A stretch of 64,000 nucleotides of DNA, taken from assembly GCA_963767685.1 (NCBI GenBank), contig CAVYEZ010000012.1:186001-250000 (forward strand), given 5' to 3'. A model generated the notes under the pieces. It was not told the origin of the DNA, did not search any database, and saw only the letters and a program-made list of their open reading frames with translations. Below, one piece after another: positions 51,212-59,159 of the stretch. Position 1 is the stretch's first letter. Each line of letters opens with the position of its first letter. This DNA is from Trebonia sp963767685. GTDB lineage: Bacteria; Actinomycetota; Actinomycetes; Streptosporangiales; Streptosporangiaceae. A program made the position numbers and the translations under genes.

Positions 51212-52390
51212 ATGAAAGTGGCTGTCGTGAAGGAGAGCGCGCCGGGCGAACGGCGCGTCGCCCTGGTCCCCGAGACCGTCCAGAAGCTTCGGCAGGGCGG
51301 ACTCGAGGTGCTGGTCGAGCGGGGGGCCGGAGATGGTGCGTGGTTTCCGGACGACACCTACGCGGCGGCCGGGGCGGACATTACCAACACCGACGACCTG
51401 TACGCGAACGCGGACGTGATCTTGACCGTGACGCGCCCGGAGCCCGGCAGGCTGCGCTCCGGGCAGGCGGTGATCGGCATGCTGGCGCCGCTGATCGACC
51501 CGCAGCTGGCCCGGGCGCTCGCCGAGCGCGGCGTCACCGCGATCTCGCTCGACGGGCTGCCGCGCACGCTGTCCCGGGCCCAGGGGATGGACGCGCTGAC
51601 CTCGCAGGCCAACGTCGCCGGGTACAAGGCGGCGCTGATGGCCGCCGACGCGTACGGGAGGTTCTTCCCGCTGCTGATCACCGCGGCGGGCACCGCGCGG
51701 CCGGCGAAGCTGCTGGTGCTCGGCACCGGCGTGGCCGGGCTGCAGGCGATCGGCACCGCCCGGCGGCTCGGCGCGCAGGTCAGCGGCTACGACGTGCGGC
51801 CCGCGTCCAAGGGTGAGGTCGAGTCCCTCGGCGCGACGTTCCTCGAGCTCACCTCCGGGCTGAGTGCGGCCGGCGAGGGGGGCTACGCCCGCGAGCTGAC
51901 CGCCGAGGAGCGTGACGCGCAGCAGGCCGAGCTCGCCGGGCACATCGCCCGGCAGGACGTGGTCATCACGACCGCCCAGGTGCCCGGGCGGCGCCCGCCG
52001 CTGCTCGTGACGGCGGAGGCGGTGGCCGCGATGGCGCCGGGATCGGTCATCGTCGACATGGGATCGAGCAAGCTCGGCGGCAACGTCGCCGGCTCGGTCC
52101 CCGGGCAGTCAACGGTCACGCCGAACGGCGTCACGATCGTCGGGGCGGAGAACCTGGCCGCCTCCGTGCCGACCGCCGCGTCCAACGCCTACTCCCGCAA
52201 CATCAGCGCGCTGCTGCTGCACCTGGTCCCCGCCGGCGAGGCCGGGGCCGGTGCTCCACAGGCCAGGGAGCTGAAGATCGACACCACCGACGAGATCCAG
52301 GCCGGGGTGGTCGTCGCGCACGGCGGCGAGGTAGTCCATCCCGCCGTGGCGAAACTGCTCGCCGCCGAACCCGCGAACCAAGGGAGCTAG
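51212..52390 (+). CDS. pntAA: NAD(P) transhydrogenase subunit alpha part 1 (domain I)
   Basis: This NAD(H)-binding subunit of the proton-translocating transhydrogenase has 392 residues. It starts MKVAVVKESAPGERRVALVP after GAGAGGAG, and has RRxALxPETVxKL at the N-terminus, DALTSQANVAGYKAAL, the Rossmann motif VLGTGVAGLQAIGTARRLGA, and MGSSKLGGNVAGSVPG. Domain I is cytosolic and transfers hydride from NADH to NADP in domain III. It is the first gene of a three-gene operon. Confidence 0.95.
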   Translation: MKVAVVKESAPGERRVALVPETVQKLRQGGLEVLVERGAGDGAWFPDDTYAAAGADITNTDDLYANADVILTVTRPEPGRLRSGQAVIGMLAPLIDPQLARALAERGVTAISLDGLPRTLSRAQGMDALTSQANVAGYKAALMAADAYGRFFPLLITAAGTARPAKLLVLGTGVAGLQAIGTARRLGAQVSGYDVRPASKGEVESLGATFLELTSGLSAAGEGGYARELTAEERDAQQAELAGHIARQDVVITTAQVPGRRPPLLVTAEAVAAMAPGSVIVDMGSSKLGGNVAGSVPGQSTVTPNGVTIVGAENLAASVPTAASNAYSRNISALLLHLVPAGEAGAGAPQARELKIDTTDEIQAGVVVAHGGEVVHPAVAKLLAAEPANQGS

Positions 52391-52392
52391 CG

Positions 52393-52782
52393 ATGTCGAC
52401 CGCGCTGGTCACTGACCTCACCATCTTCGTGCTCGCGCTGCTCGTCGGCATCGAGGTCATCGGCAAGGTCCCGGCGACCCTGCACACGCCGCTGATGTCG
52501 GCGGCGAACTCGATCCACGGCATCGTCCTGGCCGGCGCGCTGCTGATCGGCGTCACGGCGCACAACGCCGTCGGCTACGTGCTCGCGTTCGTCGCCGCGT
52601 TCTTCGCCGCCGCCAACGTGGTGGGCGGCTACGCGGTGACCGGCCGGATGCTGAAGATGTTCCGCCGCAAGGCGCCGGCCCCGGAAACACGGGCCCCGGC
52701 CGCGCAGCAGCCGGCGGGGCAGGTGTCCGCCGACGGGCAGGCCCAGGTCTCGGCGCCGTCGTCGCCCAGCGGCCGGGCGTAG
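52393..52782 (+). CDS. pntAB: NAD(P) transhydrogenase subunit alpha part 2
   Basis: This small membrane subunit has 129 residues and three helices (DLTIFVLALLVGIEVIGKVP, SIHGIVLAGALLIGVTAHN, and VGYVLAFVAAFFAAANVVGG) followed by YAVTGRMLKMFRRK, typical of the PntAB half of domain II. An unusual hydrophilic Pro/Ala/Gln-rich tail of about 35 residues follows. It starts two bases after the pntAA stop. Confidence 0.93.
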   Translation: MSTALVTDLTIFVLALLVGIEVIGKVPATLHTPLMSAANSIHGIVLAGALLIGVTAHNAVGYVLAFVAAFFAAANVVGGYAVTGRMLKMFRRKAPAPETRAPAAQQPAGQVSADGQAQVSAPSSPSGRA

Positions 52783-52794
52783 GGAAGGCCGGCC

Positions 52795-54207
52795 ATGGAT
52801 ACCTTCACCACGAACATCCAGCTTGTCTACGTCCTCGCGGCGGCCTGCTTCGTCGTCGGCCTGCACCTGATGAACTCCCCCGCGACCGCGCGGCGGGGCA
52901 ACCAGGTGTCCACGGCGGGCATGGGCATCGCGGTGATCATCACGCTCGTGCTGCTCATCCACGACGGCTCCGTCACCGGCGTGGGGTGGACGGTGCTGAT
53001 CGTCGGCGCGCTGCTCGGCTCGGTCGCCGGGCTCTACTCCGCGCGGACCGTCCAGATGACCGCGATGCCGCAGCTGGTGTCGATGTTCAACGCGGTCGGC
53101 GGCGGGGCGGCGGCGCTGGTCGCGGTCTACGAGTACATCCACGACGAGTCGACGCCCGGCGGCGTGCTCGGCACCACGTCGGTCTTCACCGTGCTCGACG
53201 TGCTCATCGGCTCGGTGACCTTCACCGGGTCGCTGATCGCGGCCGGCAAGCTGCAGGGCATCGTCACCGGGCAGCCGGTGATCTTCCGCGGCGGGCGCGT
53301 CGTCAACGCCGCGCTCGCCGTGACCGCGGTCGGGACGGGCGTGTTCATGTTCACCACGGCGTCGCTGCCCGCGCTGCTCATCCTGGTGCTGGCCTCGCTG
53401 GCGTTCGGCGTGATGATGGTGCTGCCCATCGGCGGCGCCGACATGCCGGTGGTGATCTCGCTGCTCAACGCGTTCACCGGCACCGCGGTGGCGATGGCGG
53501 GCTTCGTCGTCGGCAACTGGGCGCTGATCGTGGCCGGGGCTCTGGTCGGCGCCTCCGGCGGCATCTTGACCAAGCTGATGGCCGACGCCATGAACCGCTC
53601 ACTCGCCAACATCATCATCGGCGGGTTCGGCACCGGGGACAGCGCCGTGGCCGCGGTGGTCGCCGGCGACGTCCAGGTCAAGTCGATCGCCGCGGACGAC
53701 GCGGCGATCCAGCTCGCCTACGCGTCCAAGGTGATCATCGTGCCCGGTTACGGCCTGGCCGCCGCGCAGGCGCAGCACGGCGTCGCCGAGCTGGCGTCCG
53801 TGCTTGAGTCGCGCGGTATCGAGGTGTCCTACGCGATCCACCCGGTCGCCGGCCGGATGCCCGGTCACATGAACGTGCTGCTGGCCGAGGCCAACGTGCC
53901 GTACCCGCAGCTGAAGGAGATGGACGAGATCAACCCGGAGTTCGCCCGGGCCGACGTGGCGCTGGTGATCGGGGCGAACGACGTGACCAACCCGGCGGCC
54001 CGGCGGGCAGGCACGGCGATCTCCGGCATGCCGATCCTCGACGTCGACCAGGCCAAGTCGATCATCGTGATCAAGCGCTCCATGGCGTCCGGCTACGCCG
54101 GCATCGACAACGAGCTGTACGCGAACTCCAAGACCAGCATGTACTTCGCGGATGCGAAGAAGGCGCTGGCGGAGATGACGGCGGCCGTGAAGACGCTGGT
54201 CGCGTAG
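52795..54207 (+). CDS. pntB: NAD(P) transhydrogenase subunit beta
   Basis: The protein has 470 residues. The N-terminal half is membrane domain II with about eight to nine helices (MFNAVGGGAAALVAVYEYIH and GGADMPVVISLLNAFTGTAV). The C-terminal domain III binds NADP(H): PGYGLAAAQAQHGVAELASV, HPVAGRMPGHMNVLLAEANV, VALVIGANDVTNPAARRAGT and VIKRSMASGYAGIDNELY. The complex uses the proton gradient to make NADPH. The last 50 bases of the coding region are repeated 134 bases downstream. Confidence 0.95.
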   Translation: MDTFTTNIQLVYVLAAACFVVGLHLMNSPATARRGNQVSTAGMGIAVIITLVLLIHDGSVTGVGWTVLIVGALLGSVAGLYSARTVQMTAMPQLVSMFNAVGGGAAALVAVYEYIHDESTPGGVLGTTSVFTVLDVLIGSVTFTGSLIAAGKLQGIVTGQPVIFRGGRVVNAALAVTAVGTGVFMFTTASLPALLILVLASLAFGVMMVLPIGGADMPVVISLLNAFTGTAVAMAGFVVGNWALIVAGALVGASGGILTKLMADAMNRSLANIIIGGFGTGDSAVAAVVAGDVQVKSIAADDAAIQLAYASKVIIVPGYGLAAAQAQHGVAELASVLESRGIEVSYAIHPVAGRMPGHMNVLLAEANVPYPQLKEMDEINPEFARADVALVIGANDVTNPAARRAGTAISGMPILDVDQAKSIIVIKRSMASGYAGIDNELYANSKTSMYFADAKKALAEMTAAVKTLVA

Positions 54208-54331
54208 CGCAACCGCCACTGCGACCGCCGGGCGCAGCCCGACAGCCGGGGGTCCGGGGGTCGCCCCCGGGCAAGCACAGTGCGGATGCGAAGAAGGCGC
54301 TGGCGGAGATGACGGCGGCCGTGAAGACGCT
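54148..54331 (+). repeat. 50-bp duplication of the pntB 3' end
   Basis: Bases 54148-54197 (end of pntB) and 54282-54331 are identical over 50 bases. The second copy would encode ADAKKALAEMTAAVKTLVG and then a stop, an alternative pntB C-terminus. Between them lies a GGGGGTCCGGGGGTCGCCCC stretch that can form a hairpin. Confidence 0.85.
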
Positions 54332-54470
54332 TGTGGGTTGATTACGTCGCAGAGACGACATCGGCGGTATAAACGCCCGTCGGATAGCATTCGCCGTGGC
54401 GGGAGTTTCCGGTCGAGCAGCCTGGGAAGCACGTACGTCAGCCTGCGTGGCTGTCCCAGGAGACAACAGC

Positions 54471-54836
54471 ATGCCTTTCGTCTACACAACAGATCTTTCT
54501 GAGGTCCGTGCCCTGGCGGAGAAGCAGGCCAGGATGGCGGGCCTCCCGGACGACCGGGTCGTCGATTTCGTGATCGCGGTCAGCGAGGTCGCCGGGAACA
54601 CTGTTCGGCATGCCAAGTCACCGGGGACGATCGAGATCTGGACGGACGCGGACGAGATCGTCTGCGAGATCCGCGACAAGGGGGTCATTACTGACCCGCT
54701 CGCCGGCCGCAAGCCGCCGCTACCGGAAGCCAGCGGAGGCCACGGCCTCTGGCTCGTCCACCAGGTCTGCGACCGGGTGGAGCTGCGCTCGGACAACAAC
54801 GGGACGGTCATCCGCATGCACATGTCCCTGCGTTAG
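54471..54836 (+). CDS. RsbW-like ATP-binding regulatory protein
   Basis: The protein has 121 residues from ATG 54471, with AGGAG eight bases upstream. It is a HATPase_c domain of the anti-sigma (RsbW/SpoIIAB) type: N-box SEVAGNTVRHA, G1 EIRDKGVITDP and G2 GGHGLWLVHQVCD. Such serine kinases sequester a sigma factor and phosphorylate a STAS antagonist. No sigma factor gene is in the window. An in-frame GTG at 54396 is a possible earlier start. It precedes the rsbRST operon by about 120 bp and could be its output kinase. Confidence 0.82.
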   Translation: MPFVYTTDLSEVRALAEKQARMAGLPDDRVVDFVIAVSEVAGNTVRHAKSPGTIEIWTDADEIVCEIRDKGVITDPLAGRKPPLPEASGGHGLWLVHQVCDRVELRSDNNGTVIRMHMSLR

Positions 54837-54957
54837 GGTCGCGTTAAGGTCGCTGTTTCTTGGGTACCAGGAAGGCCCTGATGTGGTGGGCGCCCGCCGC
54901 TGTAGCCTTGGGCCGAACAGCTCTTTACCACTTACTAATGCATAAGGGTGCGTGTTC

Positions 54958-55779
54958 ATGGACGTTAGCGGTACCAGCGGGCGCATGGCCGATTACCTGC
55001 GCGATCACCGCGACAAGGTTGTCGGCCGCTGGAGCGAGCTGGTCGTCGGCGGCGTGCGCGGCCGGACCTCGCTCGACGAAGTGCAGCGCGAGCTCGGCGG
55101 TCTCTACTCGCTGATCATCAGGGTGCTGTCCGATGCTGACGATCACGCCGCCGGGGAACTGCGGGCGGGCCTCGACGAGCTCTCCCGCAGCCGGGCCAGG
55201 GACGGCTTCACGCCCAGCGAGACGGCGATCGCGGTGTTCGCGCTCAAGGAGGCCGTCTACGAGCACGTCGCCGACGCCGCCGACATGGTTCCCGAGTTCC
55301 TCGCGTTCTCCCGCATGATCGACGACCTCGGGCTGCGCACGTTCGAGGCGTACTCGGCCGCGCGGGAGCAGATCATCAACGACCAGTCCACCGCGATGAT
55401 GGAGTTGTCCACGCCCGTCGTGCGGCTGTGGGAAGGCATCATCGCCGTGCCGCTCGTCGGCACGCTCGACTCGGCCCGCACCCAGCTGGTGATGGAGAGG
55501 CTCCTCGACACGCTCGTGGCCAGCGGCGCCGACCACGCGGTGATCGACATCACCGGCGTGCCGACGGTGGACACGGAGGTGGCACAGCACCTGCTCAAGA
55601 CCGTGAGCGCGGCCCGCCTGCTCGGCGCGGAGTGCATCATCTCCGGCATCCGGCCGCAGGTCGCGCAGACGATCGTGTCGCTGGGCATCGAGTTCGGTGA
55701 TGTCTCCACCAAGGCGTCGCTCGCCGACGCGCTCGCGCTCGCCTTCACCAAGGCCGGGCTGAAAGTCGTGCCCGCGTAA
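54958..55779 (+). CDS. rsbR: RsbR-type stressosome co-antagonist (RsbRD N-domain + STAS)
   Basis: The protein has 273 residues. Residues 1-150 form a helical RsbT co-antagonist-type sensor domain (YLRDHRDKVVGRWSELVVGG). Residues about 155-270 are a STAS domain with the two conserved phospho-threonines of RsbR proteins, Thr206 (GVPTVDTEVA) and Thr238 (RPQVAQTIVSLG). RsbR and RsbS build the stressosome, which holds RsbT until stress. Start ATG 54958 with AAGGG upstream; GTG 54952 is an alternative. Stop overlaps rsbS (TAATG). Confidence 0.9.
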   Translation: MDVSGTSGRMADYLRDHRDKVVGRWSELVVGGVRGRTSLDEVQRELGGLYSLIIRVLSDADDHAAGELRAGLDELSRSRARDGFTPSETAIAVFALKEAVYEHVADAADMVPEFLAFSRMIDDLGLRTFEAYSAAREQIINDQSTAMMELSTPVVRLWEGIIAVPLVGTLDSARTQLVMERLLDTLVASGADHAVIDITGVPTVDTEVAQHLLKTVSAARLLGAECIISGIRPQVAQTIVSLGIEFGDVSTKASLADALALAFTKAGLKVVPA

Positions 55780-56132
55780 TGGAGCAAGTCCCCATTCTCA
55801 AGATCGGGCAGACGCTGTTCGTCTCCATCCAGATCGACCTGCAGGACGACAGCGTCCTGCAGCTCCAGGAAGACCTGGCGGACGAGCTGGCCGTCACCAG
55901 GGCGCGCGGGGTGATCATCGACATCACCGCGGTCGAGATCGTCGACTCGTTCATCGGCCGGATGCTGACCATGATCGGGTCGATATCGCGGCTGTTCGAC
56001 GCCGAGACCGTCATCGTCGGCATGCGCCCGGCGGTGGCGATCACGCTGACCGAGCTCGGGCTGTCCCTGAACGGGGTCCGCACCGCGCTCAACGCGGAGA
56101 AGGGCCTGGAGATCCTGAACGGGAAGTCCTGA
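55779..56132 (+). CDS. rsbS: RsbS-type STAS antagonist
   Basis: This single STAS domain has 117 residues, MEQVPILKIGQTLFVSIQID. The phospho-acceptor Ser57 lies in EIVDSFIGRMLTMIG, matching RsbS of Bacillus. RsbS binds RsbT in the stressosome and is phosphorylated by it under stress. Start overlaps the rsbR stop by one base, and the stop overlaps rsbT (TGATG), so stoichiometry is probably fixed by translational coupling. Confidence 0.92.
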   Translation: MEQVPILKIGQTLFVSIQIDLQDDSVLQLQEDLADELAVTRARGVIIDITAVEIVDSFIGRMLTMIGSISRLFDAETVIVGMRPAVAITLTELGLSLNGVRTALNAEKGLEILNGKS

Positions 56133-56527
56133 TGGACGAGCTGCCTATCCGCTCGGGAGATGACGTCGTCCGCGTCCGCCAGCAGGTGCGCGTCGCGGCC
56201 GCCGAGAACGGGCTGTCGCTGGTCGACCAGACCAAGCTCGTGACGGCCGCGAGCGAGCTCGCGCGGAACACCCTGGTGCACGGCGGCGGTGGCGCGGCGC
56301 GGATCGAGGTGGTGAAGTCCCCCAATGGCCGGACGGGCGTCAAGCTCTGCTTCACCGATGAAGGTGCGGGCATCCCCGACATCAAGCTGGCGCTCACGGA
56401 CGGCTGGACCACGGGCACCGGCCTCGGGCTCGGACTGTCCGGCGCGCGGCGGCTGGTCGATGAGTTCGAGCTGGACTCGAAGCCCGGTACCGGGACCAGT
56501 GTCGTGGTCGTGAAGTGGTCACGGTGA
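56132..56527 (+). CDS. rsbT: RsbT-type switch kinase
   Basis: The protein has 131 residues. The HATPase_c motifs are N-box SELARNTLVHGG, G1 FTDEGAGIPD and G2 TGLGLGLSGARRLVDEF. RsbT phosphorylates RsbS and RsbR and, when freed, activates a phosphatase of the RsbU type; candidates are the two PP2C proteins encoded downstream. Its stop overlaps the next gene (GTGA). Confidence 0.92.
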   Translation: MDELPIRSGDDVVRVRQQVRVAAAENGLSLVDQTKLVTAASELARNTLVHGGGGAARIEVVKSPNGRTGVKLCFTDEGAGIPDIKLALTDGWTTGTGLGLGLSGARRLVDEFELDSKPGTGTSVVVVKWSR

Positions 56528-57531
56528 GCCGGCTGCTCGTCGCCCAGGCCGCGGGAGACCTGCGGTGGCTGCGGGTCGAGGATCCCAGCGCGGCCGCCGC
56601 CTGCCGCGGTGCCGCCCTTTCGCTGGCCGACCGGCTGCAGTTCCCGCAGGCGCGCACCGACCAGCTGACGCTCGCGGTGACGGAGGCCGCGTCCAACCTG
56701 GACAAGCACGCCACGCAGGGGTCGATGCTGCTGCGCATCGCCAGGGACGACGGCAAGCCGGGGATCGAGATGGTGACCATCGACGCGGGGCCCGGCCTCG
56801 GTGACGCGGCCGCGGCGCAGCGCGACGGTCACTCCACGAGCGGGACCCTGGGCATCGGGCTCGGCGCCATCCGCCGCCTCGCCGACTTCTGCGACCTGTA
56901 CTCGGTGCCCGGCAAGGGGACGGCGCTGGTGGCCAGGTTCTGGGCGGCGCCGCGTCCCGGCGCGGCCTCCTGCGCCGGGCTGGTCAGGCCGATCACCGGG
57001 GAAACCGAGTGCGGCGACGTATACGGGGCCGTCGAGGCGGAGGGGCGGCTGACCGGCGTCCTGTGTGACGGGCTCGGCCACGGCCCGCTCGCCGCGAGCG
57101 CCGCCGCGGAGGCGGTGGCGGCGGTGCTTGACGACCCCGGCGGGGAGCCTGCCGCGCTGGTCGAGCGCGCGCACCGGCGCATCGGGCACACGCGCGGCGG
57201 TGCCCTCGCCGTGGTCCAGGTGGCCGGCGAAGTCGTCCGGTTCGCGGGCCTCGGGAACGTCGCGGCGGTGATCCTGGCCAACGGCACCCGCCAGAGCATG
57301 CTCTCCGTGCCGGGGATCGCGGGCCATCAGGCGCGCACCATCCGCCAGTTTGAATACACCGCGCCGACCGGCGCGGCGATCGTCCTGCACTCCGACGGCA
57401 TCAGCAGCCGCTGGGAGCCTGCCGCCCTGCCGGGCCTGAACGCGCGTGACCCGCTGACCGTGGCGGCCGCGCTGCTCGCCACGTCCGGGTCCCGGCGCGA
57501 TGACGCGGGAGTGCTGGTGCTCAAGCCATGA
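56524..57531 (+). CDS. HATPase-PP2C fusion phosphatase (RsbX/SpoIIE-like)
   Basis: The protein has 335 residues from GTG 56524, which overlaps the rsbT stop by four bases; GTG 56515 is also in frame. Residues 1-140 are a HATPase_c domain (LTLAVTEAASNLDKHAT, DAGPGLGD, GTLGIGLGAIRRLADFCDLY). Residues about 150-335 are a PP2C/SpoIIE phosphatase with metal-site motifs TECGDVYGAV, VLCDGLGHGPLAA, HSDGISSRWE and RRDDAGVLVLKP. Such RsbX-like fusions reset the stressosome by dephosphorylating RsbS/RsbR. Coupled to the kinase gene (ATGA). Confidence 0.88.
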   Translation: MSRLLVAQAAGDLRWLRVEDPSAAAACRGAALSLADRLQFPQARTDQLTLAVTEAASNLDKHATQGSMLLRIARDDGKPGIEMVTIDAGPGLGDAAAAQRDGHSTSGTLGIGLGAIRRLADFCDLYSVPGKGTALVARFWAAPRPGAASCAGLVRPITGETECGDVYGAVEAEGRLTGVLCDGLGHGPLAASAAAEAVAAVLDDPGGEPAALVERAHRRIGHTRGGALAVVQVAGEVVRFAGLGNVAAVILANGTRQSMLSVPGIAGHQARTIRQFEYTAPTGAAIVLHSDGISSRWEPAALPGLNARDPLTVAAALLATSGSRRDDAGVLVLKP

Positions 57532-59159
57532 CCGACGAGCTTGCCCGGCTGCGCGTCCGGGACCTGGCCGGCGTTTTCGCCGCGCGCAGGCTCGGCCGCG
57601 AACTGGCCGCCGGGCTCGGCCTCGACCGCCAGGACCAGGTCCGCGTCGCGACCGCGCTCAGCGAGCTCAGCCGGAGCGCGGTCACCCTCGGGCAGACTGC
57701 CGTCATCGCGTTCGGCGTCGACGAGACCAGCCTCGTGCTGACCGTCACGGTGAACGGGACGCCCCCCGAGGAGGGCATCGTCGCGGCCGGCCGCCTGATG
57801 GACACCGTCGTCACGGACGAGCACGCTGTAAGGCTGACGAAGCGGCGGCCGCTGGATCGCACGCTCGACACTAGTGCCGTCGCCGAGCGGCTGGCGGCGA
57901 TGCTCCCGGAGTCCACACTGGAAGAATTGCGACGTAACAACCAGGACCTCATCGCGGCGCTCGAGGACGTCACCCGGCAGAAAGAGCAGCTCCTGCTGCT
58001 CAACGCCGAGCTGCAGGAGACCAACCGCGGGGTCATGGCCCTCTACAGCGAGCTTTCCGAGGAACTTGAGCAGACCAACCGCGGCGTGGTGGCGCTGTAC
58101 CGGGAACTGGATGAGAAGTCCGAGCAGCTGCGCGTGGCGTCCGAGTCCAAGAACCGGTACTGGGCCAACGTCAGCCATGAGCTGCGGACGCCGCTGAACT
58201 CGATCATCGGGCTGACCCGGCTGCTCGCCGATCCGTCGGGTGGCCTCGACGCCGAGCGGCTCTATCAGGTCGGGCTGATCAGGAGCACCGCGGACACGCT
58301 GGTCACCCTGGTCAATGACCTCCTTGACGTCGCCAAGGCCGAATCCGGACAGCTTGTCATCAACCCGGTCCAGGTCCGCCTGCCGGCGCTGCTGGCCACG
58401 CTGCGCGGGCTTACCCGGCCGATGGCCGCGGGCAAGCCGGTAGACGTCGTGGTCAGCGCCGACGAGGCACCGGCCACGATACTGACCGACGAGATGGCGC
58501 TGACCGCCATCTTGCGTAACCTGCTGTCCAACTCGATCAAGTACACCGACAGCGGCGAGGTAAGGCTGACCGTGCGCACCGTTCCCGGGAGAGTCGAGCT
58601 GCAGGTATCGGACACCGGCACCGGGATACCCCCCGGGCAGCTTGAGCGCGTGTTCGAGGAGTTCTACCAGGTGCCGGGGGCCAAGCGGGGCGGCACCGGC
58701 CTGGGGCTGCCGTACGCCAGGCGGCTCTCGGCGCTGCTCGGCGGTGAGCTGACGCTCACGAGCGAGGCCGGGCAAGGCACCACGGCGGTGCTCAGCCTCC
58801 CGCACGGGACCCCGTCCGTTGGCACGGTCGTCGTCGCCGACGACGACGCGGCCTTCCGCCAGGTGATGAAGGCGATGCTGGCCGGCATCGCCGACCGGCT
58901 CATCGAGGCCGAGGACGGCGAGCAGGCACTGTCCGCCGTCGCCGCGGAACGGGTTGACCTGGTGCTCGCCGACCTGGGGATGCCTGGCGTAGACGGGAAC
59001 ACGCTGCTTGAGCGGCTGCCGGCCACCCTGCCGACGATCATCATCACCGGGCTCGACGTCGCGGCCCCGCCGGGCGCCGCCGCGCTGCTGCGCAAGGACG
59101 AGCTCACCAGGGAACGGCTGGCGTTCGTTATCCGGCAGGTCGGGCCGGTGACCCGATGA
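57528..59159 (+). CDS. Hybrid sensor histidine kinase with degenerate RsbT-like N-domain and REC domain
   Basis: The protein has 543 residues. Residues 1-95 resemble an RsbT-like ATPase N-box (VATALSELSRSAVTLG) without usable G1/G2 boxes. Then comes a coiled coil with an 18-residue tandem repeat (165-182 and 183-200). The H-box is ANVSHELRTPLNSIIGL with His217, then N-box LRNLLSNSIKYT, G1 DTGTGIPPG and G2 KRGGTGLGLPYARRL. The C-terminal receiver domain (about 432-543) has Asp482 in LVLADLGMPG and Lys523. It has no transmembrane segment, so it senses a cytoplasmic signal, perhaps from the stressosome. Confidence 0.9.
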   Translation: MTDELARLRVRDLAGVFAARRLGRELAAGLGLDRQDQVRVATALSELSRSAVTLGQTAVIAFGVDETSLVLTVTVNGTPPEEGIVAAGRLMDTVVTDEHAVRLTKRRPLDRTLDTSAVAERLAAMLPESTLEELRRNNQDLIAALEDVTRQKEQLLLLNAELQETNRGVMALYSELSEELEQTNRGVVALYRELDEKSEQLRVASESKNRYWANVSHELRTPLNSIIGLTRLLADPSGGLDAERLYQVGLIRSTADTLVTLVNDLLDVAKAESGQLVINPVQVRLPALLATLRGLTRPMAAGKPVDVVVSADEAPATILTDEMALTAILRNLLSNSIKYTDSGEVRLTVRTVPGRVELQVSDTGTGIPPGQLERVFEEFYQVPGAKRGGTGLGLPYARRLSALLGGELTLTSEAGQGTTAVLSLPHGTPSVGTVVVADDDAAFRQVMKAMLAGIADRLIEAEDGEQALSAVAAERVDLVLADLGMPGVDGNTLLERLPATLPTIIITGLDVAAPPGAAALLRKDELTRERLAFVIRQVGPVTR

